14,252 nucleotides of DNA from Thermoplasmata archaeon M9B1D (lineage in GTDB: Archaea; Thermoplasmatota; E2; DHVEG-1): assembly GCA_002900535.1 (NCBI GenBank), contig MUGC01000017.1, positions 1 to 14,252 on the forward strand. Direction: 5' to 3'. Shown here piece by piece: positions 7,339 to 12,654 of this stretch. The position numbers and the translations under genes are program-made. The notes under the pieces were generated by a model. The model was not told the DNA's origin, made no database searches, and saw only the letters and a program-made list of their open reading frames with translations. Each line of letters opens with the position of its first letter. Within the stretch, counting starts at the first letter, position 1.

Positions 7339-8970
7339 ATGGGGGAGTTTAATTACGAAAAAATTTTCAATAGTTGGGAATGGAAAGTACCTAACCATCT
7401 TAATATAGGATATGATTGTGTAGATAAAAACTGTGAGACAAACAACAAAAACAAGGTAGCACTTTATTGGGAAGATGAAAAAGGCGATACTGAAAAATTC
7501 ACATATAACGATATGAAAAGACTTACCAACAAATTTGGAAATGTTTTAAAGAATCTTGGGTTTAAAAAACAAGATCGTTTTCTAATAAGACTTCCAAATA
7601 TTCCAGAGTTTCAAGTTTCATTTCTTGGTGGTATAAAGATTGGAGCAGTGCCAATACCTTCATCTGTTATGTTTAGATCACATGAAATACAATATCGTAT
7701 AAATGATAGTGGCTCTAAAGCAGTGATAACAACTTCTAAATATGCAAAAGCACTGAATGAAATTAAAGATGATTGTCCAAGTTTAAAAAAAATAATTGTC
7801 GTAGATCAAGCATATGATGATCAACTGGATTATAGCGATCTAATGAGAGATGCTTCTGCAAATTTAGATATTGAGCCTACTAAAAAAGATGATATGGCCT
7901 TTTTTTGTTATACATCTGGTACCACGGGTAATCCTAAAGGTGCTGTTCATCTGCAAAGATGGGTTTCCGGAAATGATCCTAGTGTTTTATTCTGGCAAGA
8001 TGCGAAAGATGATGACATCCTTGCTCACACAGGAGATCTTAGTTGGATTTTCCCATTAGGAAATGGTTTCTTATATCCCTGGAGGCATGGGTTTTCAACT
8101 TTTATTTATCATGGGAGATTTACACCAGAAAAATGGTATAGTTTACTAGAAAAATACAAAATCACTAACCTTGCATCGGTTCCAACATGTTATAGAATGT
8201 TTGTAGCAGTAGAAAATGCTAATAAAAAATATGATCTTTCAAATCTACGCCATTGTATATCCGCAGGAGAACCACTTAACCCAGAAGTTATTAAAAAATG
8301 GAAGAAGCTTTTCAATCTTGATATTTATGATGGAATTGGAATGACCGAAATAATGGTTTATCTTTCGAATCTTAAAGGAATGAAAATAAAAAAAGGTTCT
8401 TGTGGTCGGCCTCAACCTGGTAAAATCTGTGCAATAGTAAACCATAGTGGAAAACCAGTTAAACAAGGTGAACCAGGAATCCTTGCATTAAAACAAACTG
8501 ACCCGGGACTTTTTAAAGAATATTGGAATAAACCTGATAAGACTAGACAGTGTTTTAAAAATGGTTGGTTTTTAACAGGTGATGTACTTTACCAAGATAA
8601 AGATGGTTATTATTGGTTTAGTGGTCGTGATGATGATCTAATCATGGCTGCAGGATATCGTATTTCACCATTTGAGGTTGAATCTGCAATTATTTCTCAC
8701 CCAGATGTTTTAGAATGCGCAGTTGTTGCAAGCCCTGATGAAATCAGAGGTGTAATTGTAAAAGCATTTGTAATTTTACATGATAGAAATAAAGCTTCAA
8801 ATAGTTTAATAAAGGAGATTCAGGACCACACCAAAATGGTTGCAGCTCCATATAAATATCCTCGTGAAATTGAGTTTGTAGAAGAGCTTCCTAAAACTCA
8901 AAGTGGAAAAATTAAAAGAAAACAACTAAGAGAGTTAGAGTTTGAAAGGAAAGGAGCGAAAAAAATATGA
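7339..8970 (+). CDS. AMP-forming acyl-CoA synthetase, short/medium-chain (MACS-like)
   Basis: Activates a carboxylic acid to its CoA thioester with ATP via an acyl-adenylate. The 543-residue protein has the family's core motifs: P-loop YTSGTTGNPKG (191-201), GIGMTE (332-337), GWFLTGDVLYQDKDG with hinge-preceding D415, SGRDDD (428-433) and the catalytic lysine K524 in QSGKIKR. The layout fits the medium-chain family, which includes ACSM enzymes and the Methanosarcina 2-methylbutyrate enzyme, rather than acetyl-CoA synthetase. The ATG at 7339 is preferred to the TTG at 7324 because GAGGT (7326-7330) sits eight bases upstream. It lies 20 bases after the dehydrogenase gene, and its stop overlaps the etfB start as ATGA. 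Isobutyrate, butyrate or 2-methylbutyrate are reasonable substrates; the choice is inference. Confidence 0.92.
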   Translation: MGEFNYEKIFNSWEWKVPNHLNIGYDCVDKNCETNNKNKVALYWEDEKGDTEKFTYNDMKRLTNKFGNVLKNLGFKKQDRFLIRLPNIPEFQVSFLGGIKIGAVPIPSSVMFRSHEIQYRINDSGSKAVITTSKYAKALNEIKDDCPSLKKIIVVDQAYDDQLDYSDLMRDASANLDIEPTKKDDMAFFCYTSGTTGNPKGAVHLQRWVSGNDPSVLFWQDAKDDDILAHTGDLSWIFPLGNGFLYPWRHGFSTFIYHGRFTPEKWYSLLEKYKITNLASVPTCYRMFVAVENANKKYDLSNLRHCISAGEPLNPEVIKKWKKLFNLDIYDGIGMTEIMVYLSNLKGMKIKKGSCGRPQPGKICAIVNHSGKPVKQGEPGILALKQTDPGLFKEYWNKPDKTRQCFKNGWFLTGDVLYQDKDGYYWFSGRDDDLIMAAGYRISPFEVESAIISHPDVLECAVVASPDEIRGVIVKAFVILHDRNKASNSLIKEIQDHTKMVAAPYKYPREIEFVEELPKTQSGKIKRKQLRELEFERKGAKKI

Positions 8971-9731
8971 ATATAATTGTTTGTGCAAAACAGGTTGTTG
9001 ATGTATCTGAGATGAAGTTTGATTCAAGCACTAAAAAACCTATTCTGCAGGGTGTATCACAGAAAATAAGCGATATCGACAAAAACGCAATGGAAGAGGC
9101 AATAAAAATTAAAGACAAACATGGTGGAAAAATAACTGTTTTAACAGTTGGACCAGCTAATGCAAAAGAAAGAATAAAAGAGCTCCTAGCAATGGGTGCA
9201 GATGAAGGAGTTTTAGTTGTCGCACTAGACAATATTGATTATCATATGACTGCAACACTGCTTGCCGAGGCAGTTAAAAAAATTGGAGAATATGATATGA
9301 TTTTATGTGGCGAAGCATCTGTTGATTTGTTTTCTGGTCAGATTGGTCCTCGTCTTGCAGGGTTACTTAAGATACCTCAAATTACTTATGCTATGAAAGT
9401 TACAGCTGAAAAAAATAGTGTTACTGCAGAGCAAAACATGGGCAAAAATGTGGTTACAAGTGAGTCGACATATCCGGCGCTTATAACTGTTACAAAGGAA
9501 ATAAATGAACCGCGTCTTCCAAGTCTTATGCAGATTCTTGGAGCTGCAAATAAGCCTATCAATGAGTATACTGCAGAAACCTTAGTAAAAGATGTTAAGC
9601 CTGTAGTTGAAACAATTGATTTAAAGGGTGTTTCAATGGAACGGAAAAATGTTATTTATAAAAATGATCTTGATGAGTCAGTTGAACAGCTTGTTAATAG
9701 TCTTGCAAAAGAAGGAGTGTTAGGGGGGTGA
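8967..9731 (+). CDS. etfB: Electron transfer flavoprotein beta subunit
   Basis: Beta subunit of the ETF heterodimer, which accepts electrons from acyl-CoA dehydrogenase. The 254-residue protein has the nucleotide-binding alpha/beta fold with ISDIDKNAMEEAIKIK (34-49), VLTVGPANAKERIKELLAMGADEGVLV (58-84), CGEASVDLFSGQIGPRLAGLL (114-134) and the family signature ending NEPRLPS (180-186). An AAAGGAG site lies 11 bases upstream and the ATG overlaps the stop of the acyl-CoA synthetase (ATGA), suggesting coupling. Whether the pair is a simple ETF (AMP in this subunit) or a bifurcating ETF (second FAD) is not decided here. No membrane or iron-sulfur partner is encoded in the window. Confidence 0.95.
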   Translation: MNIIVCAKQVVDVSEMKFDSSTKKPILQGVSQKISDIDKNAMEEAIKIKDKHGGKITVLTVGPANAKERIKELLAMGADEGVLVVALDNIDYHMTATLLAEAVKKIGEYDMILCGEASVDLFSGQIGPRLAGLLKIPQITYAMKVTAEKNSVTAEQNMGKNVVTSESTYPALITVTKEINEPRLPSLMQILGAANKPINEYTAETLVKDVKPVVETIDLKGVSMERKNVIYKNDLDESVEQLVNSLAKEGVLGG

Positions 9732-9737
9732 AAAAAG

Positions 9738-10694
9738 ATGGTTCTTGTTTATTCAGATAACAAAAAACTTGTTTTTGAAATGCTCAATGTAGCAGTTGAA
9801 CTTGGAAAAAATACAAAAAAGGAAGTTATTGCTGTAATAATTGGTAAATCTGATGAATCACTTGCAAGAGAATATATTTCTTATGGTGCAGATAATGTGT
9901 TTATTGCAGAAACAAATTTTGAAACATTTAAAGCAGAGGAGTATACAGATATTCTTTCAAAAGTTGTAGAGGAAACAGGTGCAGATACTATTTTAATTGG
10001 TTCAAATAAGAATGGAAAAGAGCTTTCAGCGCGTCTTGGTGGAATATTAAATGCTGGATGTGTTGTTGACTCAAACAATATCTACATCAAAGATAATAAT
10101 ATCTTTGCAGAGCGCGTTGTGTATAGTGGAAACGCGATAGCTATTTTAAAATTCAATAGTAAACCTGCGATTATTACAATTCCTCCAAAAGCCTTTGATC
10201 CTTTGAAAAAAGATGAAAAAAGAAAAGGTGAAATTACTAAAAAGAAAATCGAAGCTGAAAAATCGCAATCAAAAATATTAAAAGTTCAGGAGTTGAAATC
10301 TGAAGGTGTAAATGTTGAAGATGCTGAGATTATTGTATCTTGCGGTCGTGGTTTTAAAAACAAGGAAGACATTAAACTGGTAAATGATCTTGCAGATGTT
10401 TTAAAAGGCAAAACAGTTGGGTGTAGTCGCCCTATAGCTGCAGATTTAAAATGGCTTTCTGAGGATCACTGGATTGGTCTTTCAGGTCACAAAGTAAAAC
10501 CAAAACTTTACATTGCTGCAGGGATCTCAGGTCAGATACAACATATTGCAGGTATGCGTGATTCAGGGATAATTGTAGCAATAAATAAAGATCCTGAAGC
10601 ATTAATCTTCAAATCTGCAGATTACGGGATAGTTGGGGATCTTTACGAGGTAATACCAAAGCTTACTGCTGCTGTTAAAGAAAAGATGGGATAA
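9738..10694 (+). CDS. etfA: Electron transfer flavoprotein alpha subunit
   Basis: Partner of EtfB, carrying the redox FAD. The 318-residue protein has an N-terminal EtfB-like domain and a C-terminal FAD domain: SCGRGFKN (201-208), SRPIAADLKWL (230-240), KPKLYIAAGISGQIQHIAGMRDS (254-276) and AINKDPEALIFKSADYGIVGDL (281-302). The loop that normally reads QTGK, just before the KPKLYIA strand, is LSGHK here (248-252): Gln is Leu, and the threonine that contacts flavin N5 is Ser. The rest of the FAD site, including H269 of IQH, is intact, so the protein should still bind flavin. Six bases separate it from etfB and a strong AGGGGGGTGA site precedes it. Confidence 0.95.
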   Translation: MVLVYSDNKKLVFEMLNVAVELGKNTKKEVIAVIIGKSDESLAREYISYGADNVFIAETNFETFKAEEYTDILSKVVEETGADTILIGSNKNGKELSARLGGILNAGCVVDSNNIYIKDNNIFAERVVYSGNAIAILKFNSKPAIITIPPKAFDPLKKDEKRKGEITKKKIEAEKSQSKILKVQELKSEGVNVEDAEIIVSCGRGFKNKEDIKLVNDLADVLKGKTVGCSRPIAADLKWLSEDHWIGLSGHKVKPKLYIAAGISGQIQHIAGMRDSGIIVAINKDPEALIFKSADYGIVGDLYEVIPKLTAAVKEKMG

Positions 10695-10747
10695 AAAACT
10701 CATCAATTTTCTATTTAATATTTCAAAGAGTCGCTGGAGGAGTAAAA

Positions 10748-11275
10748 ATTAGTAAAGAAAAAGATAAAAAAATAATTGAAAGTATTCCCAAGGATAAACT
10801 AGCGGATTTTATCTTTATGCATTTACGTGATATGTGGGCTGTAGATGGTTTATATTATTTAGGGATTGAGGAGAATTGGGGTACTGATGCTGCAACAGAA
10901 ATTGATAGGAAAGTTTGGGAGGCTATGGGTAAAATAGAAGCGAGAAAAATTAAAAAATTATTTGATATAAAAGGTTCAGATATTGCTTCTGTGATGAAAG
11001 CTCTTAGCTACTCAGGTTGGGCATTGGATCTTGAAGATAAAGAAATTATCATTAAAGAAGATAAGGGAATTGTTAGAAATGTTAAATGTCGTATTCAAAA
11101 CACTCGTCTTTCAAAAGGTCTTCCTGAGTTTGGATGCAAACCAGTTAGGTTTGGTTTTTTAAAATCTTTTGCAAAAGAGTTTAACCCAGAAATAGAAGTA
11201 ATATGTAATGTTTGCCCTCCAGAAAAACATCCTGAAAATCTCTGGTGTGAATGGATATTTGTTATTAAAAAATAA
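10748..11275 (+). CDS. DUF6125-like cysteine-containing protein, probable ATT start
   Basis: Function unknown. By eye the protein resembles the DUF6125 group, related to L-2-amino-thiazoline-4-carboxylate hydrolase-like proteins, which is often encoded with acyl-CoA genes. Recognised features are LRDMWAVDGLYYLGIEE near the N-terminus, then EARKIKK, and a C-terminal half with five cysteines (C114, C130, C153, C156, C167) in the pattern C..Q..R...GLPEFGCK.....C..CPPEKHPENLWC, which could bind a metal. The first ATG is at 10817, but the frame is open before it and the 23 extra codons look like the family's N-terminus (KLADFIFMHLRD). A perfect GGAGGAG (10736-10742) lies five bases before an ATT at 10748, with no ATG, GTG or TTG between. 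I therefore take ATT as the start, giving 175 aa; the conservative start gives 152 aa. It follows etfA by 53 bases, probably in the same operon. Confidence 0.7.
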   Translation: MSKEKDKKIIESIPKDKLADFIFMHLRDMWAVDGLYYLGIEENWGTDAATEIDRKVWEAMGKIEARKIKKLFDIKGSDIASVMKALSYSGWALDLEDKEIIIKEDKGIVRNVKCRIQNTRLSKGLPEFGCKPVRFGFLKSFAKEFNPEIEVICNVCPPEKHPENLWCEWIFVIKK

Positions 11276-11317
11276 ATAGAGTATAAAATTGTAGTTCAAT
11301 TAAAATTTTGGATATTA

Positions 11318-11342
11318 ATGGAGTTTTGTTTTTTTTCATTTT
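11318..11342 (+). terminator. U-tract terminator after the acd-etf operon
   Basis: A T-rich run with a T8 core (11329-11336) lies about 45 bases after the stop of the DUF6125-like gene. Slightly upstream, AAAATT and AATTTT could form a weak AT stem. A U-rich tract alone is enough for archaeal termination. It is the first clear candidate after the 5-kb operon, and it precedes a new TATA box. Confidence 0.45.
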
Positions 11343-11384
11343 GACATTTTTACACACTAGGTTTTTATATAATTAATGTCAAAA
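11339..11384. repeat. 10-bp inverted repeat flanking a TATA box
   Basis: TTTTGACATT (11339-11348) and its exact reverse complement AATGTCAAAA (11375-11384) are separated by 26 bases that contain the TATA-like TTTTTATATAATT (11361-11373). Two inverted half-sites around a TATA box are what a dimeric repressor operator would look like, although a chance match in AT-rich DNA cannot be excluded. The downstream gene is the 44-residue ORF at 11434. Confidence 0.5.
11361..11373 (+). promoter_or_regulatory. TATA box of the small gene at 11434
   Basis: TTTTTATATAATT is a good archaeal TATA element. Transcription would begin near 11393, giving a leader of about 40 bases that contains a strong Shine-Dalgarno before the TTG start at 11434. 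Confidence 0.45.
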
Positions 11385-11392
11385 AGAGTGTT

Positions 11393-11407
11393 TGCTATGG
11401 TATAGCA
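11393..11407. repeat. 15-bp perfect palindrome at the predicted transcription start
   Basis: TGCTAT-GGT-ATAGCA has 6-base arms around a 3-base centre. It lies about 26 bases after the TATA box centre, that is at the expected transcription start, a classical place for an archaeal repressor to block RNA polymerase. It could instead be a small stem at the 5' end of the mRNA. Confidence 0.4.
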
Positions 11408-11433
11408 TGTTAAAGATTAAAGGAGGAATGGTA

Positions 11434-11568
11434 TTGAAAAATAAACATAGCAAGATAGGTGAATATGGATTTAAATGGGAACCAGTTGAAGGTTATAAAA
11501 CTAAAGACGGAAAAAAAATCCCACCTTATTATAAAAAAGTTGAATTCAAATGGAAAAACAATAATTAA
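11434..11568 (+). CDS. Small basic protein, 44 aa, unknown function
   Basis: A short frame starting MKNKHSKIGEYGFKWEP, with a distinctive centre GYKTKDGKKIPPYYKKV and ending in Lys and Asn residues. It is rich in Lys, Tyr and Gly, with no membrane segment and no cysteine. I do not recognise the family. It is supported by one of the best Shine-Dalgarno sites in the window, AAGGAGG (11420-11426), seven bases before the TTG, and by a TATA box about 65 bases upstream. An in-frame ATG at 11428 is only one base from the Shine-Dalgarno, so TTG is the better start. The evenly spaced aromatic and charged residues look like a real small folded or nucleic-acid-binding protein rather than random AT-rich translation. 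Confidence 0.6.
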   Translation: MKNKHSKIGEYGFKWEPVEGYKTKDGKKIPPYYKKVEFKWKNNN

Positions 11569-11633
11569 TCACATCTCTTATTTTTTAAAAAAATTAAATT
11601 TACGGTATCGCCAGTTTTGCAATAGATTAGGTT

Positions 11634-11671
11634 ATTATTTGAAAAATAATGATTTAGTTAAATATTTTTTT
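11634..11671 (+). terminator. Weak hairpin plus U-tract
   Basis: ATTATTT and AAATAAT (11634-11650) can pair over a 3-base loop, and a T7 run follows at 11665-11671. The stem is all A/T, so the T run is the more convincing part. It lies between two small genes and could end transcripts of the 44-residue gene. The remaining bases from 11569 to 11750 are AT-rich with no other structure I can support. Confidence 0.25.
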
Positions 11672-11750
11672 CTGGTATATGGTTTGTAAGATTGATTTTG
11701 GGTATATTTTTAAATAATAGATGTAATATTGTTTATATGGTGTAATACAT

Positions 11751-11912
11751 TTGAAAAAAGAAAATTGTCCATTTTGTGGACATCGTTGGGTGCGAAGTTC
11801 TAACGAGTCGCCTATAAAATGCCCCAATTGTAAAAGTAAATTTTATAGTCAAGAACAATTAGATTCTTTTTTAGTAATACATAGTAAATATGCATTAGTA
11901 TTTTTTAAATAA
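11751..11912 (+). CDS. Small zinc-ribbon protein, 53 aa
   Basis: The frame begins with TTG and reads MKKENCPFCGHRWVRSSN, then PIKCPNCKSKFYS. The two CxxC knuckles, C6-C9 and C24-C27, separated by 14 residues, form a compact zinc ribbon of the kind found in many short archaeal nucleic-acid-binding or adaptor proteins. The remaining 25 residues (QEQLDSFLVIHSKYALVFFK) form a short hydrophobic tail. The start is supported only by a weak GGTG eight bases upstream; a TATA-like TTTTTAAATAA lies near 11707. The spaced CPxC/CPNC pattern is unlikely by chance, so I regard the gene as real, but the exact target is unknown. Confidence 0.65.
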   Translation: MKKENCPFCGHRWVRSSNESPIKCPNCKSKFYSQEQLDSFLVIHSKYALVFFK

Positions 11913-11932
11913 TTCATAAATAGATGATTACC

Positions 11933-11967
11933 TGCATAATTATCTGCGTATGCACTCGAATATGCAC
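11933..11967. repeat. Cluster of three TATGCA half-sites
   Basis: TGCATA (11933-11938) is followed by TATGCAC at 11949-11955 and again at 11961-11967. The first and second are inverted relative to each other; the second and third are direct repeats with a 12-base period, slightly more than one helical turn. They lie in the intergenic region 11913-12021, about 65 bases before the ribosome binding site of the next gene, where an activator or repressor could bind. Confidence 0.35.
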
Positions 11968-12021
11968 ATACCTAATTTATGTTGATAAACTTAATTAAAT
12001 ATCAAATATTGACTATTATGT

Positions 12022-12027
12022 GAGGTG
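12022..12027 (+). promoter_or_regulatory. Shine-Dalgarno deciding a non-ATG start
   Basis: GAGGTG lies five bases before ATC 12033 (two before ATT 12030). A stop codon at 12021-12023 closes the frame just upstream, and no ATG, GTG or TTG lies in this frame until 12081, where there is no ribosome binding site. The site therefore points to initiation on ATC or ATT. Confidence 0.5.
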
Positions 12028-12032
12028 GTATT

Positions 12033-12305
12033 ATCAAAGCTGCAGATAGAAAAATTGATTTAGAAAAACTTGATAAAAAAATGCGGGAAGAGGGATGGAA
12101 ATTTTTAGGACCAATACTTCACTATGAAAAAGCTTTGAAAAATCAAGCTATGGTTTATGAAAAAAATGACAATTACATAGTATTTGGAATTGATAAAACT
12201 AGTAAAAATATTTTAAATGAACCTATATCTAAAAAAGATGCAGAAAAAAGAATTAAAGAAAGTCTTATCGAAATCAGTAAGCATATGCTAAGAAAATCAA
12301 TTTAA
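12033..12305 (+). CDS. Small charged protein, about 90 aa, unknown function, non-ATG start
   Basis: I do not recognise the family. With the start at ATC 12033 the product begins KAADRKIDLEKLDKKMREEGW, passes WKFLGPILHYEKALKNQAMVYEKNDNYIVFGIDK and ends in a helical, Lys-rich tail (KKDAEKRIKESLIEISKHML). The alternation of short strands (NQAMVYEKNDNYIVFGID) and flanking helices suggests a small alpha/beta domain. There is no signal peptide and no cysteine. The extra codons before the first ATG (12081) form a sensible charged helix joined to the rest, which together with the GAGGTG ribosome binding site argues for the longer product. ATT at 12030 is an alternative start. Conservatively the gene spans 12081-12305 (74 aa). 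Confidence 0.55.
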   Translation: MKAADRKIDLEKLDKKMREEGWKFLGPILHYEKALKNQAMVYEKNDNYIVFGIDKTSKNILNEPISKKDAEKRIKESLIEISKHMLRKSI

Positions 12306-12330
12306 AAAATTCGTACATTTTTTAAACTAG

Positions 12331-12338
12331 TTTTTATT
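12331..12338 (+). promoter_or_regulatory. TATA box for a leaderless micro-gene
   Basis: TTTTTATT is centred about 26 bases before the ATG at 12361, the same geometry as the acyl-CoA dehydrogenase promoter. The spacing is what suggests that the short frame at 12361 is expressed. Confidence 0.3.
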
Positions 12339-12360
12339 ACGCTTTTTGGGGATATCGTAG

Positions 12361-12462
12361 ATGGGCACTGATAGAAAAATTGTTTTCACTAAACCAAAGC
12401 AGATACCGTTATTTGAAGAGCTGGATAACGGAGACCTTAAACAATACAATAGAGAAAAATAA
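12361..12462 (+). CDS. Possible micro-protein, 33 aa
   Basis: A 33-codon frame, MGTDRKIVFTKPKQIPLFEE followed by a charged tail, immediately after an in-frame TAG. In its favour are the TATA box at leaderless distance, a GGGGAT eight bases upstream and a composition that is less AT-driven than its surroundings, with Pro, Gln, Asp and Glu codons. Against it are its length and the absence of any recognised family. It is the last plus-strand frame before the convergent C25 protease gene. Confidence 0.35.
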   Translation: MGTDRKIVFTKPKQIPLFEELDNGDLKQYNREK

Positions 12463-12476
12463 GTTATATGCTGATT

Positions 12477-12494
12477 GAAAAAAAATAAAAAAAG
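12477..12494 (-). terminator. U-tract terminator of the C25 protease gene
   Basis: On the minus strand this reads CTTTTTTTATTTTTTTTC: T7, A, T8. It begins 11 bases after the stop (12505) of the frameshift-restored protease frame and directly follows a strong stem-loop, so it looks like the real transcript end of that gene. Confidence 0.6.
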
Positions 12495-12504
12495 ATGGTT
12501 TTAT

Positions 12505-12530
12505 TTAGAAATATTTTAGAATATTTCTAA
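12505..12530. repeat. 11-bp perfect stem-loop at the protease 3' end
   Basis: TTAGAAATATT (12505-12515) and AATATTTCTAA (12520-12530) are perfect inverted repeats with a 4-base loop. On the minus strand the hairpin covers the last codons and the stop of the restored C25 frame and is followed by a U-rich tract, like a bacterial intrinsic terminator. It may also protect the mRNA 3' end. Confidence 0.7.
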
Positions 12531-12654
12531 GGAAGGTTTCCATTCTTGGAAAAAAATTTAAAAGTTTAACAACGAAATTGTTTGATATATTTGGTTTTTC
12601 TACGTTGATGCTTTTTGGGTCTTTTCCGTCTTCGATTGCAAGTGTTGGATCTGC
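12505..12654 (-). other. C-terminal part of the C25 protease in the -1 frame
   Basis: In the frame shifted by one base relative to the main protease ORF, 49 codons run from 12654 to a stop at 12505 and begin ADPTLAIEDGKDPKSINVEK. DPTL followed by hydrophobic residues is the conserved end of the C25 catalytic domain (usually GDPTLRL), so this is the missing piece of the same protein. The main frame instead ends in QIQHLQSKTEKTQKAST, which looks random. The simplest cause is loss of one base in the AAA run at 12655-12657, which would restore CFADPTL. The rest ends FFPRMETFLRNILKYF, an amphipathic tail. Confidence 0.75.

Noticed and set aside
11459..11689. 76-codon plus-strand frame (MNMDLNGNQ...)
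   Set aside because: It overlaps the 44-residue gene in another frame, lacks a ribosome binding site and runs into low-complexity AT-rich translation.
11276..12504. Mobile element, CRISPR array or tRNA in the loose small-gene region
   Set aside because: No transposase, integrase, regularly repeated spacer unit, cloverleaf arms or target-site duplication could be seen by eye.
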